DNA of 64,000 nucleotides from Prorocentrum cordatum. Its lineage: Eukaryota; Sar; Dinophyceae; Prorocentrales; Prorocentraceae. A program made the position numbers and the translations under genes. The stretch is taken from NCBI GenBank assembly GCA_963575745.1, contig CAUYUJ010018483.1:1-64000 (forward strand), given 5' to 3'. Shown one piece after another: positions 1 to 10,697 of the stretch (the first letter of the stretch is position 1; each line of letters begins with the position of its first letter). Below the pieces are notes generated by a model, which was given only the letters and a program-made list of their open reading frames with translations, searched no databases and had not been told where the DNA came from.

Positions 1-44
1 GAGGAGGAGGAGGAGGAGGAGGAGGAGGAGGAGGAGGAGGAGGA
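1..44. repeat. (GAG)n microsatellite at window edge
   Basis: Pure GAG triplets run from the first base. The following 45-200 bp is a degenerate series of TGGCGCGTCCC-like words; I see no gene in it. Confidence 0.9.
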
Positions 45-204
45 CCAGTCCTGTGTCGTGTTCCCTGGCGTGTCCCCTGGCGCTTTCCCTGCCCGTTCTG
101 TGGCGCGTCCCGTGCCACGTCCCCCGACACGTCCCTTGGCGCACCCCTTGGCAAATCCAGTGGCGCGTCCACGCGCCCAGCGACCCGCATCGTCTCGCCG
201 CGCT

Positions 205-515
205 GCGGAATCGAGTCGGATCTTGAGCTGAAGCCGATTGAGCGTCCCACACGTTTCGATTGCAACCAGCTCTGGGCCAGCAATGCGTGCAGGCAGCTCT
301 AGCTTGAGCTCCAGGGCAGTTCGGTCAGGATTCAGATACTAAGGGCGACTTGCTCCACAAAGCGACGGAGCACAGTGCAGTCTTCCAGAATAGCACAGCA
401 CAACACAGCACAGCACAGACCTCGGCACGATGCACCTCGATCGATACACTCAGCATTGGAATTGCCCGTCGCCCAACCAGATGTCCTGAAAACGGTGCCA
501 TGCCTCGCATTTATG
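205..515 (+). repeat. dispersed repeat, copy 1
   Basis: About 310 bp that aligns with 3589-3915 along its whole length. Shared blocks include the GAGTCG-ATCTTGAGCT start, a CAGCACAG-rich middle and the ATTGCCCGTCGCCCA end. No convincing coding potential. A third, partial copy lies at 3120-3270. Confidence 0.75.
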
Positions 516-689
516 TAAGTTCCCCCCGGGTTCGTAGTGGATGGATCATGTTGAGAACGGCCCGCCTTCCATCCGCTCAAGTGTTGCAAATTGCAAGCTT
601 CAGGATGCTAAGCAGTGCGGAAGTCGATCGAAACGCCTGGTCCGCGCCACCGACACGTTTGGGGGCGCGACAGGGAATCCTCATTGATA

Positions 690-1480
690 CGGAAAATGGA
701 TGGCGGAGGGGGAGGGAGGGAGGCGGAGGAGGGGGAGGAGGGAGGAGGAGAAGGAGGAGGAGGAGGAGGAGGAGGAGGAGGAAGAGGATGAGGAGAGAGG
801 AGGAGGAGGACGGCGACGAGGAGCAGGACGAGAGTGCAGGAGGAGGAGGAGGAGGAGGAGGAGGAGAGAGAGGAGGGAGGAGGAGGGCGGGAGAGGGAGG
901 GAGGAGGGGAGGTGGGAGGAGAGGAGAGGAGGAGGAGGAGATGGACAGGAGGGGAGGAGGATGAGGACGAGGAGCAGGAGGAGGAGGAGGAGGAGAGGAG
1001 CAGGGGGAGGTGAAGAGGAAGAAGAGGAGGAGGAGGAGGAAGAGGAGGAGGAGGAGGAGGAGGACAGGAGAGGAGGAGCAGGAAGGAGGTAAGGAGGAGA
1101 GGAGCAGCCGTAGTAGGAGGATTAGCAGCAGGTAGCAGGAGGAGGAGAGGGAAGGAGGGAGGGAGGGAGGGAGGGAGGAAAGAGAGAGAGAGAGGGAAGA
1201 GGAGGAGGAGGAGGAGGAGGAGGAGGAGGGGAGGAGGAGGAGGAGGAGGAAAGGGAGGAGGAGGAGGAGAGGGAAGGGGGCGGAAGGGGGAGGGGGAGGC
1301 GTAGGAGGAGGAGGAGCGGAGGAGAAGGAGCAGGAGCAGGATGGGGAGGGAGAGGAGAGGGAGGGGAGGGGGAGAGGGAGGGGTAGTGGAGGGGGAGGGA
1401 GAGGAAGAGGAGAGAAAGGCGGCGGGGGGGGGGGAGATTATGTAGGAGGAGGAGGAGGAGGAGGAGGAAGAGCAGCAGCA
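690..1480 (+). repeat. GGA/GAG purine tract
   Basis: Nearly 800 bp of interrupted GGA triplets with GGGA and AGAG variants. All six frames are open across much of it, giving Glu/Gly/Arg or Ser/Pro/Leu frames; these are composition artefacts. The 1480-1900 stretch after it holds no feature I can support. Confidence 0.9.
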
Positions 1481-1977
1481 GTAGCAGGAGGAGGGGGATG
1501 TGGATAGGGATGGAGTGGGATGGGGGGTAGGGCAAGGGGGGGGGGAGTCCCCAGACGTGAAGAAGTGGCTAGGGCAGAAGGAGGGTTTGTTCCTGCTCTT
1601 CACACGCGACGATCCTGTTCCGCTGCCCATGCAGACTTCGCGCATCGGCCTGGCCGTCACCTTGCCCAAACCCTAACGCAGTCCTGTTTAACCCTCTTTC
1701 CCGAACGCACGTGTTGCTGACCAAGGTGTTTGCTACTTACGTTTGGCCGTTACCACGTTCGACTGTTTTGTTTGACAAGCGTTCTTCTCGGTTCTCGCCT
1801 CCTGTAGCCTTTTTTTGTCGGCGCATCGTTGTTATATGTTCGACTGATGGGCGACCATTTTTCCTTCAGCCGATGAAGGAATCGGAACACGATGTGGAAT
1901 CATCAGCGCTGCTACTCCATTGATCTTTGCAGGAGGGCACAGGCGGCTGCTTGACTGGTCGTGTGAGGAAACGTGTG

Positions 1978-2240
1978 TGTAGAGAGAGAGATGGAAATAA
2001 ATATATAGAGAAAGAGAGAGAGAGAGAAGGAGAGAAAGCCAGAGACAGACAGACAGACAGGCAGACAGACAGAGTGGCATTAGAAAAACGGGAGAAGGAG
2101 GAGCCGAGGGTGAGTTGTCTCAAGTGCGGGCCCGATAATAGTATTTTGCGTACAGGCGTGTATACATGTGTGCGCACGCATGTTGTAATATTCTATGCTT
2201 ACACACATATATACATATAAAGATATATAGAAAATCTGCG
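1978..2240. repeat. AG, CAGA and AT-rich microsatellites
   Basis: GAGAGA (1981-2035), CAGACAGA (2043-2072) and an AT-rich CATATATACATATA stretch (2200-2235) follow one another. Non-coding. From 2240 to 2640 I see only a C/T tract near 2600. Confidence 0.85.
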
Positions 2241-2652
2241 AACTCATCGACATAAACATACGTGTATACACAAGGCCGTGGTCAGTCAGGCTTCGCGTTC
2301 AGGCGGAACGACAGAGAGAGAACAAACATATGTATAAACATATGAGCTCTCGTTGTTCCCATTGCCGTGTTCGTCGTTATCTTAATGTTCCGGCAAGGGA
2401 GGCGACCCAGGGTTCTCTTTTAGTATGTACGCGTATTGGTGCCGCTTTCGCGTATGATTGGTTATTTCTTCATTCGGCAAATAACGAAGTCGGGTAGGGC
2501 CGGCGATGCTCTGTGTCGAGGATTTCTCGAACAAAATGGTTCCCAACCATCTTGTGGTGTTGGGTCCTCGTTTTGAAGAGACAGCGCCCCGCGTCACTAC
2601 TCCTCCTCTCCTCTCCCCCCCCCCTCCCTCCTCCCATCCCTGCTTCTGCACT

Positions 2653-2780
2653 CCGCTCACACGTTTCGTGGCCGCATGGAGAGCTGCACCGAAGCCCCAG
2701 TGGCTCCGTTCACCGCACCCATGTCAGCACACCCCTTACACGTTTCGAGGCCCCAGAGGGAGCTCCACCGAAGACGGTAC
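2653..2780 (+). repeat. short tandem duplication, about 80 bp
   Basis: The block ACACGTTTCG...AGCTSCACCGAAG occurs at about 2657 and again at about 2737. A motif with ATGCCTCGAGCGAAACG at 2889-2908 recurs three times at 57.59-57.74 kb. Confidence 0.55.
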
Positions 2781-2999
2781 TCACAATTGCGGTATTCACA
2801 ACTGCACATGGTCGGGTTCTTCGCCAGGCTAACTATTTTGAAGAATTGGTTGAGGATATCTGAGAGACATGCCTGTTCTCGTCTGATAAGGATGCCTCGA
2901 GCGAAACGATTTTTCCCAGAAGCAGACGAGAGGAGGAGGAGGCGGCCCCAACCTTCGGATCCTGACAACTGTCGCTTTCTCGGGAGCCCCCCCGCGCAG

Positions 3000-3105
3000 G
3001 AGGAGGAGGAGGAGGAGGAGGAGGAGGAAGAGGAGGAGGAGGAGGAGGAGGAAGGAGGAGGAGGAGGAGGATCAGGAGGAGGAGGAGGAGGAGGAGGCTC
3101 GACCC
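3000..3105 (+). repeat. (GAG)n microsatellite
   Basis: Interrupted GAG/GGA triplets; the long open frame that crosses it is an artefact. Confidence 0.9.
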
Positions 3106-3119
3106 CCTCGCATTCTCAG

Positions 3120-3270
3120 CACGAGCTACACGTTCAGGCAGCTCCAGCTTCGGATCCAGATCTGCTCGGTCGGGCTTCGGATGCCAAGGACGAGTCGATC
3201 CACAACGCAGTGGACCACAGCACAGTCCTGTACAGCGTGACGCAGCACAGTTCAGCACAGCAAGGATCAG
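3120..3270 (+). repeat. dispersed repeat, partial copy 3
   Basis: Matches the middle of the copies at 205-515 and 3589-3915 (CAGGCAGCTC, TTCGGTCGGGCT-like and GTCCACCACGCA-like blocks), more diverged than those two. Confidence 0.6.
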
Positions 3271-3419
3271 TCGCAATGTGCGGCAGGATCGCGGTCTCGA
3301 GGGCGCACATCCCTGGCCATTCTTGTTGGAGGTCTTGGCCCTCGGAGTGCGGCTCCCTCGGCAGGAGACGCCGTGTGGTGACAAGTTGGTGGGCCGGAAC
3401 GTATTCGGCTAGTCTCACT

Positions 3420-3590
3420 CTCGGCTCGTCTTACCTCGATTCGATCAGGGTCGGTTCGGCCTGCGTCTCGGTTCGTCTTGTTTCGATTCGTCCTGTCAGT
3501 TCGTCGCGTCTCGATGCGCCGTGTTTCGGTCCGCCTGGCGTCGATGCGTTTTGCCTCCGTTTGGATTCGCCTCCCCTTGATTCGTCCCGC
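3420..3590 (+). repeat. degenerate TCGATTCGTC repeat
   Basis: About 170 bp of an imperfect 15-bp word around TCGATTCG/TCGATGCG. On the minus strand it reads as repeated RIETRRTE, a composition effect. Confidence 0.7.
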
Positions 3591-3915
3591 TTCGGAACCG
3601 AGTCGAATCTTGAGCTCGAGCTGGGCGAGAGCCCCGCACGTCTCGATCGCAGCAGGTTCTGCGCGAGCTGCGCGCTCCGGCAGCTCGAGCGCAGGATCCG
3701 GATCACTTCGGTCGGGCTCCGGATGGCAAGGGCGGCCTGGTCCACCACGCACTGGAGCACAGCGCTGCTCAACGCTGCGCGACACAGCTCGCCCCAGTAT
3801 GGCGCAGCCCAGCACGGCCTGCGGCACGATACATCACCAATACCTTCGGCATTGCGATCGCCCGTCGCCCAGTCGGGTGTCTTGAAAGTGTTTCCATGCT
3901 TCACAAGTCTATACT
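3589..3915 (+). repeat. dispersed repeat, copy 2
   Basis: Full-length partner of 205-515. The two copies lie 3.4 kb apart in the same orientation. Confidence 0.75.
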
Positions 3916-3944
3916 CGATTTCCGTGTCTGTTGAACGGAAGCTC

Positions 3945-4160
3945 CTCTGAGGGTCTCTTGGGGGCATCATGACAGCCTATTGGGGCCTTTTGGGGGGCTT
4001 GGCTTGGGAGGCCTCTGGGGGCTTCCTGGGCCCACCTTGCTGCCCGACGCGATACCCTTGATCGACCAGGCCACGAGTTGGATTGCGGGGCCATCTTGGG
4101 CTGTCACGAGGTTCGCTTCGGGATGTCTTTGAGTCCTGGTGGGCCATCTTGAGGCTCTGC
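3945..4160 (-). repeat. GGCCCAAGAC-type array, inverted orientation
   Basis: Degenerate GGGCCTCTTGGG/GGCCATCTTGGG words, the reverse complement of the array word that dominates 15.9-39.8 kb. No gene seen between here and 4690. Confidence 0.6.
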
Positions 4161-4690
4161 TCTACGACTTTCTGGATACCCTGCTAGTCTGGTTTGATGC
4201 GATGTTCGAGGCCCCTGCAGGACAACCGAGTAACCAAAATAAACAAACACCCTGACAGTAACAATGTTCTTGTGCGTTTGAATGGTTTCTTAAGGGTGTT
4301 ATTTGGGCCGTCTCTGGACGCCTTGGGCGCGTCTAGGGCCAGTCAGCGCTCTCGCGAGGCCGTTTGGCCGCCCTCCTGATTGCGTCAGGCCCCTTCGCCA
4401 GGCCTGGCAAGAGCGTCCAGGAAGCGCGGAACCTTCAAGGAATCGTCTGCATTGGCGCCCCAGGGGTTCCCAGGACCAGGGGCCCAGGGGTCTGATTTCT
4501 CCTTCGGGGAGGGGGCGGTACAAATATAAGAGCAGGAATGTCAAAGCGAGACTGCATTGGCGCCTCGCGCCACAGATCGTGTCCCACAGTACGCCGAGCC
4601 AGAAGGAGATGAGCCTACAAGCGAGGCGAACACATGATCGAGATCCCAGCGCGGGGCACTTTTCTGCTCGGCGGCGCATGCGTTTAAAAG

Positions 4691-5105
4691 TTCGCAGCAG
4701 GTTCAAGGATGGAGGGTGGCCCGTTTTCAACATGTACCTCTCCCTTGAGCGCCGCGCGCATTCGTGATGAAAAGTTGCAGCTGTATCAGATATTCGTACG
4801 GGTGAAGTCTCAGGAATGGCGTTCTCATGCGATTGAGGATTGTCAGGACGCAGCAGTCACGTCGATTCGCGGTGTTGAATTCTTAGGAGCATTCTGGCAA
4901 GATCTGGGATTCTCAGGAAACAGCAATCGCGTTGGTTCGCGGCGATGAAGTCCCAGGAACAGTTATTTTTGGCACGATTGAGGATTCTCAGGCGGTTGTC
5001 TTCCAACGTGGCTTTCCCGCAATGACCCATGAAGAGTGAGATCAGGGGGCAGGTGTAGCATTACAACATCATTGCTGCGCTTTGGGTTTACAGTGGTCCT
5101 CCTCC
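4691..5105 (+). repeat. direct repeat upstream of the retroelement
   Basis: The first 80 bp (GTTCAAGGATGGAGGGTGG ... GCGCCGCGCGCATTCG) is a diverged single copy of the 82-bp unit tandemly repeated at 13652-14000. The rest matches 14000-14300, including the GGTTGTCTTCCAACG block and the ending GGTTTACA-TGGTCCTCC. Both copies run straight into TCC triplets. Confidence 0.7.
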
Positions 5106-5455
5106 CCCTCCTCCTTCTCCTCCTTCTCCTCCTCCTACTCCTCATCCTCCTCCTCCCCACAGCGGGTGGACTCCAGCACCGGACCCGCGACGAATCATGT
5201 CCCGAACCAATATGTTGCAAGTCCCTTGTGGATTTTGACCCTTCCTCCTCCCCCCTCTTCATCCTCCTCTTGCTCTGCCTCCTGCCCCTGCTCCTCTTGC
5301 TTTGCCGCCTTGTCCCCTTCCTCCTCTCTCCTCCTCCCTTGTATTATGCCTCCTCCTCCTCCTCCCTCATCCTCCGCTTCTTCCTCCTCCTCCTCCTCCT
5401 CCTCCTCCCTCCCTCCTCCTCTTCCTCCTCTTCCTCCTCCTCCTCCTCTTCTTCC
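5098..5455 (+). repeat. (TCC)n tract
   Basis: Two runs of TCC triplets separated by about 90 bp of mixed sequence (5160-5245). The run abuts the spliced-leader copy. Confidence 0.9.
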
Positions 5456-5477
5456 TCCGTAGCCATTTTGGCTCAAG
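5456..5477 (+). other. genomic spliced-leader relic, exact
   Basis: The 22 bases start TCCGTAGCCATTTT and end GGCTCAAG. They match at every base the dinoflagellate trans-spliced leader as I know it (first base D, here T). The next bases are AGCATC rather than the GTA donor of an SL RNA gene, so this is a copied mRNA 5' end, not an SL RNA gene. It lies 110 bp upstream of the first ATG of the retroelement's first open frame. Confidence 0.9.
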
Positions 5478-5586
5478 AGCATCGTGGCGCGGGGTGTCCC
5501 CACCACACAAGGATACCGCTAGTCCGCGGCAGTCAGAGAGCTTGCTGTCGGCAAACTTTTCGTGAGCTCTTGCAGGAGCTGCAGTC

Positions 5587-6015
5587 ATGACCAGGTTGCA
5601 TGGCAGCGGCAGCTTCACGGTGTGCGGAGCCTGCCGGTACTGGGATTGGAGCAACCGTTTTTGGAAGCAGAAGGGCTACTGCAGGTGCGGCAGCTGGGTC
5701 GGTTTGCATGGCCGCAAGCAGCAGCAGCAGCCGTCGCCATGGTGGTCGTCGCAGGAGCAGGTGGTTTCGAGCATCCAGAAGCTGGTCGCTCCAGCAGCAC
5801 TTCGCCAGCCGCCCTCCCCCGCCGACGTTCGCTGCCAAGGCCGAATCGCTGGCGGCAGTAGCGGCTCAAGGCGGCCTCCTTTAAGCAGAAGCAGGTTGGC
5901 AAGAAGGTCGAGCGCTGCTGCTGGGAGCTGGCGACGGCGAGCACAGGGCCCAGGAGGTGCAGGCGCGCTTCGACGCCCACACGGAGGAACATTTCCAGGC
6001 GACGATGAATCATGA
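5587..6015 (+). pseudogene. retroelement ORF1, N-terminal zinc-motif segment
   Basis: Starts MTRLHGSGSFTVCGACRYWD with the first ATG after the SL relic. Cysteines are arranged CxxC then about 15 residues then CxCG, a compact zinc-ribbon-like knuckle, followed by a Gln stretch. After about residue 60 the protein-like reading moves to other frames, so the segment is frameshifted. The role is inferred from its place ahead of the endonuclease: probable nucleic-acid binding, as in ORF1 or gag-like proteins. Confidence 0.55.
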
Positions 6016-6394
6016 GGCGGCGGTCGCGGCTGTGGCAGGTAAGGACGGCTCTTCCACGCACGCACTGTCCGAGCGCTTCGCCTTCAACCTGGACCCGTCC
6101 CTCTTCGCCGACATGTGCGACGCCGACGAGGACTACATGCCTGCTGCGGAGGCGCTCCAGTCAGCCAGGCGCCTGTGGTTGGAGGAGCAGGAAGAGGCTT
6201 ACAACGCGCTCGCGGAGCGTGCCGAGCTGCGCGAGAGGGCGCGGCTGGAGGAGGAGGCCAAGTTCATTCAGGCACAGAAGGAGGCCACCCGCAACCAGAG
6301 CGTGGAGGCAGCGCGGCTCTCCCGCATGCAGCAGGACCTCCAGGCCAAGGCGAAGCTCAGGCAGGCCGCCAAGAAGAGGAGGTCGGCTGAATGA
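5957..6394 (+). pseudogene. retroelement ORF1, coiled-coil segment
   Basis: An Ala/Glu/Arg-rich helical segment of about 145 residues (for example RARLEEEAKFIQAQKEATRN) ending in basic AKKRRSAE and a TGA. Heptad-like spacing suggests a coiled coil, as in LINE ORF1 proteins. The segment before it needs a frame change. The next 300 bp (6400-6670) stays Ala/Glu/Lys-rich in a neighbouring frame. Confidence 0.5.
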
Positions 6395-6779
6395 GCGGTG
6401 GTGGGCGGTGCCGCCCACCTCTGTGGCCTCTGAGGCTGACGGCGCGGATGCCGACGCGAACATGGGCCCCAAGGGCGTCGGCGGTCCCGCTGCGGAGGCG
6501 CCCGTGCACCTCGCGCACATTGAATCCGCGCGTGAGAAGGCCGCCAAGGACCATGCTGAGCAGCTCGCGGTCAAGGCCAGCACCAAGGCTGATGCTGCTG
6601 CTGGTTATGCCGATCCTGCTGCTGCTGCCGAGGGCGGCAGCGAGATCAAGCCGAAGTCCCGAGTTTGACCTGCGCGTGGCGCGGGCCCCAGGGGAGGCAG
6701 CATTGGCGCCGGAGCCGCTGTCCAAGGAGGTGAAGGCCCGAGGGCCCCCCCGTCTCGGGCCCAAGGGACCCCCGGCGTT

Positions 6780-7420
6780 TTTTGCGAACGCGGAGCGCTG
6801 GGGGCCAGGTACTTCGGTGAGCATGGATGCAGTGTGGGATGTTGTTACGCTCGGGCTGGCGGACGTCTGGCGCCGCTGCGGAGAGCTCGGCAAAATCGAG
6901 CGCGGGCGCGAGAGGGGGTGAGCTGATCGCTGCCAGATGCGATATGGCGACCTCCTCGCTCAGCCAATTGGCAGCTGCCGCCCAGCGAGGCCTCCCAGAG
7001 GCGAGGCTCGACGGGTTCGCGCCGCTGACGCTGCGTCTCAAGCAAAGCAATCTTGCGGTTGTGGCGGCGCGTTTTTCCTCGGTTGCGGCATGGGCGGAGC
7101 CGGCCGACGCAGGTTCCAGTCGTCGGCCGTTTTCTTCGTTGGCCTGGCGGGCCCGCGGGTCGCGCTGGCCGACTGGAACGCCGCGCTTGAGGAGCTCGCG
7201 CGCACGGGGTTCCCGCGCAAGGTGCTGGGCGAGCTGCTGCTGCTGCCCCCCTGACCCGGAGACCGCTTGCTTCGAGGGCAGCGGCAGGCTCATCGACTAC
7301 GGCTTGCGCTCGCACGGCGCGAGCGATCTGGTCGAGCTGGGGACGGTGCTGGACGTGCCCTGACAGGTGCACGCGGGGGCGCGGCTGTGGGCGGCCAGAG
7401 ACGGGCGTCGTCGGGCGCGT
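6780..7420 (+). pseudogene. retroelement endonuclease domain
   Basis: Exonuclease-endonuclease-phosphatase fold remnants: DGFAPLTLRLKQSNLAVVAA (from about 7010), then ALADWNAALEELARTGFP (7162-7215), whose D-x-N pair is the catalytic signature, then GSGRLIDYGLRSHGASDLVE (7279-7338) and a His after the stop at 7361. These pieces sit in two frames, requiring at least two frameshifts. Such domains nick target DNA during target-primed reverse transcription. The Arg/Ala/Pro-rich 7420-8340 is the weakly conserved linker before the reverse transcriptase. Confidence 0.6.
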
Positions 7421-8401
7421 CGGCGGCTGGTCGCCCCGCTGGCGTTCCCGACGCCGCCGAGGCCCAGCCAGGGGCCCGACCCAGAGTCGAAGGCCAGCAA
7501 GCGGGCCGCAAGCGGCACGCTACCGTTCTGGCTCGGCGCCGCGACGCGCTGGCAGCGCACCTGCAGGCCGACTTCGCGGCGATGCAGTCCGAAACGAACG
7601 CGGCGCTGCTGGCTGCTCGCGCGGAAGCCGAGGCCCGCGAGGCGGCGGGGCTGGGCGACTTGCGGCCCCGGCGTGGAGTTCTTCGGCGGCGGCGAGCTGG
7701 GCGGCGCCGCGGGCGCCAAGCCTCCGGGCCCCGGAATGGCCTGGCAGGAGGCGGATGGCGCTGGCGGCTGGCCTGGCGCGGGGTGGCCGCAGGGCGCCGC
7801 CCCCCAAGGCCCATGCCGTGGGATAGACAGTGGGCCGGAGCCTGTGATAAATTGATATTGCGGCGGCGACCGACGCGCGACGACGGCGCCTTCCTCCAGC
7901 CTGGAGGTTGGCGCCCAGGCCCAGGGAGGGCATCGATCGCGAGGCGCGCTTCGGGGAGCTCGGGGCGGGCGCGCGCTGAGGACGGCGCCCGTGCTGCGGC
8001 GGCCTGGGAGGACTGCGGGCCTGGCGAGGATTTCTTTGGCGTGGGCATGGGCGCGCTGGGCCTCGCGCGGGCTCCCAGCCTGCCTCGCCCTGCCGGGGCG
8101 GGGTCGCGGGCCGCTGGCGCTGACGCGGGCGCGGGCCGCGGGCGCGGCCTGGGGGGGCCGCGGGCTGCCGCCCCCCAAGGCGCAAGTCGTGGGTCTGACA
8201 GTTGGCCGCAAATTGCGACGAATTGCGGCGTCGGGCGGCATGTGGGCGCCGACTTTCAGCGCATTCGATCCCGCTGCGTGCGCGCTGTTGTCCTTGGCGG
8301 CGGTCAGGCCCCCCGAGGAGACAGCCCGTGGGGGGTCGCCTGAATGTTTCGCGCCGTCTGAGTCTTGGCGTTCTGCGAGGTCGGGCCCCGCGCAGACTGA
8401 C

Positions 8402-8641
8402 GTCTGGAGCGTGACCATGGAGCGGCTGGGTGCGCGTCGCCTTGTGTGCATGGCAGGCGGTGGTGAGTCCGTCACCAGCGCGAGCTATGCCAACTGGGCC
8501 TCCAAGGCCGAGGAGGTGCTCCTGGAGGCCAGCAAGGTGCCTGGCGGTGAGGTGAGCATAGTCGGCATCGTGGTCGCGCTGCCGCTGGCCCCCGCCCAAG
8601 CCATCACCGGGCCCCGCGCGTCTGCGACATCAGACGGCTGA
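8402..8641 (+). pseudogene. retroelement linker segment before RT
   Basis: A protein-like stretch with SYANWASKAEEVLLEASKVP, open to a TGA at 8641. It sits just ahead of the reverse transcriptase frame and resembles the region N-terminal to RT in related elements. No catalytic motif is visible. Confidence 0.4.
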
Positions 8642-8663
8642 GCGCTGGGCGGCGGCGTCAGCA

Positions 8664-9708
8664 GTGCCGAAGCAGATTATGCGCATCCGTCGGAAGAGCA
8701 CTGTTGGCAGGGGACAGCTAGACCGCTGTCTGGAGGTGCTGCTGCGTGAGGCGGCCAACATCATGATGGGCGCGGCTAGCCACCTTCCTCCATTTGTAGG
8801 GCCTGAAGTTCGGCACGCATGGGATGCCATGGCCAACGGCGCCCTGGATATTCCCGCCGAGGAGCTGGGCGCCATGGTGACTGTGGCGGAGCGCCTCGCC
8901 ACCGCTGCGCAGGCGCGCGCCGCGGGCCAGCACGGCCGTGAGTTCGCGGCGTGGGCGCGCAAGATGTGGAAGGAGAAGCCTGGCACCCTCCGCAGGTGGG
9001 CGCGTGCTCCCGCGCTTTTGACGCAGGGGCTGGTGGTGGACGGCGTGCCCGTGACGGTGCCGGGCCAGGTGGTGAGCCAGAAGACCACTCGCCGGGGCGG
9101 CCTGCGGCGCGCTCCCTCGGAATCCTGGCCTGACCTCACGGCGGCCCTCCAGGGGGCCAGGCGTCGGGCCAGGGCCAGGGAGTCCCCGCTGGAGCTGCTC
9201 GAGCGCAGCAGCATCGGCCTGGCCGCTCGGGCTCAGGGTTCCAGGAAGGCGAGGGGCGTCGACGGCCTCGGCTCGGACGACCTGTAGAGGCTACCGCTCG
9301 AGGGCCGCGAGGAGCTGCGGTCCCTGCTGGCACGCCGCGAGGAGAAGTGCTGCCGGCCACAGCAGCTGCTGGGAGTCATCGGCGGTGCGCCCCCCAAGAA
9401 GGCCGTCGGCCTCCTGCCGCTGGCGCCGAAGACTTGGTCCCGCGCGCACTCTTGGGCCACCTCGGCTTGGACTGAGGAGCTGGGCGCTTTCTGGGACACT
9501 GCTGTCTGTGGCTCCAGCGCGCTGCGAGCGGCGCTGGTGCGCAGCCTCCTCGACGAGACGGGCATCGAGCTGGAGGTGGCGGCCGCTGCCCTCCGGCTGG
9601 TCGTGGAGACCTTCTGCGACACGGTGCCCCTGCTGATGGCCATCGCGGAGCGCCTGAGGTACCCTGCAGCGGTGGTGTGCAGCTGTTCCTGGCTCCGCGC
9701 TACCTGAA
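8664..9708 (+). pseudogene. retroelement reverse transcriptase, N-terminal half
   Basis: Open in one frame apart from an in-frame TAG at 9285-9287, within KARGVDGLGSDDL*RLPLEG, a conserved finger region of this RT type. It continues through PPKKAVGLLPLAPKTWSRAH, SSALRAALVRSLLDETG and a motif A-like segment VVETFCDTVPLLM near 9608-9645. A frameshift near 9675 moves the reading to the next frame. RT would copy the element RNA at the nicked target site. Confidence 0.75.
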
Positions 9709-10690
9709 GGACAGCCAGCACGTGTACTCCATGCAGGTGGAGGTGACCCGCTCCGTCGTGGCGGGGTCGGCGCATGGGGTGTCCTTCGGCAAGCTGTACA
9801 TCCGCCCGCCCCTACAGCAAGCTCATGTGATGTGCCCGCGCGCTGGCCTCTGGAGCTTCACCGATGACGCCGTCACCCGCTGCGAGGGGTCGGCCACTGC
9901 CGCGGAGGAGGGCCTTCCCCGCATGGCCAAGGTGCTCAAGGATGGCATGAGCGCGCAGGAGCTCATCTGCTCGTGCAAGACGGTGCTCGCGGCTTCCAAC
10001 AGCGAGCCGGCAGCCAGCTTGTCGGACAGTCCCGCGGCCATGGGCACTCCGCATCCGGCGTCGGACAATGCGGTGGACCTCGGCATCGACACCGCCTCGG
10101 GCCGCTGCAGGGTGCGCACCAAGGCGTCGGCTCGCATCGCTGCTGCAGCACGACGTTGGAGGCGCATCATGAAGCTGCGACGGGCCACTGCCAGACCCAC
10201 AGAGTGTCGAGGTCTGTGGGCGACGGGCACGCTGCCGCAGTCGGTCTACGGCCACCAGGTCAGCGGTGCTCCGCCTGGTCTGGTACCGCAGCTACGACGA
10301 CGGGCTGGTCATGCTGTGGCCGGTGCTGCCCGCGGACGGTGCCTGGCGTCCGTGCTGGCGGCCGCGGTCGGGCTGCACGACCCCCGCATTGCCTTGCGGG
10401 TGCAGCTGGTGGCGTCGTGGCGCAGCCTCTGGTTCTCCGACGCGTCGTTGCGCGGCCGCATCAAGCGGCCCTGGCCCAGGACCCTCGGCGCCCCTCGGCG
10501 CGCTGGCAAGTGGCGCTGGAGGCGGGTCCGCGGCCCCATGGGCGCGTTGCAGGCGACGTTGCTGGACGTGGGCTGGGACCCGCGCGCGGCCGCGGGCTGG
10601 GGGCGCCCGACTGCGGAGGGCGTTGACGATTTGAGGCTGCTGGGCGCCGCGGACGACAGCTCCCGCGCGTGCGCCGGATTCGGCGGGGTG
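9677..10690 (+). pseudogene. retroelement reverse transcriptase, C-terminal half
   Basis: Continues the RT domain: LFLAPRYLKDSQ, then SVVAGSAHGVSFGKLYI, then GLWSFTDDAVTRCEG at 9845-9889, where the FTDD pair stands for the catalytic YxDD box. DLGIDTASGRCRVRTKASAR (10078-10137) and RRVRGPMGALQATLLDVGWD (about 10525-10585) are typical of the C-terminal part of this RT type. Coding sense is lost where the inverted-repeat element begins at 10698. Confidence 0.75.
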
Positions 10691-10697
10691 TCTCTCA

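Noticed and set aside
608-1669. Long Ser/Pro/Leu-rich minus-strand frame and its Glu/Gly/Arg plus-strand partners
   Set aside because: They arise from GGA/TCC triplets that leave all frames open; no non-repetitive protein-like segment is present.
5456-5500. Functional SL RNA gene
   Set aside because: The leader is not followed by a GT donor or an SL RNA intron, and it is single.
7290-8599. Long minus-strand frames opposite the retroelement
   Set aside because: Very high GC depletes stop codons on both strands; recognisable domains lie only on the plus strand.
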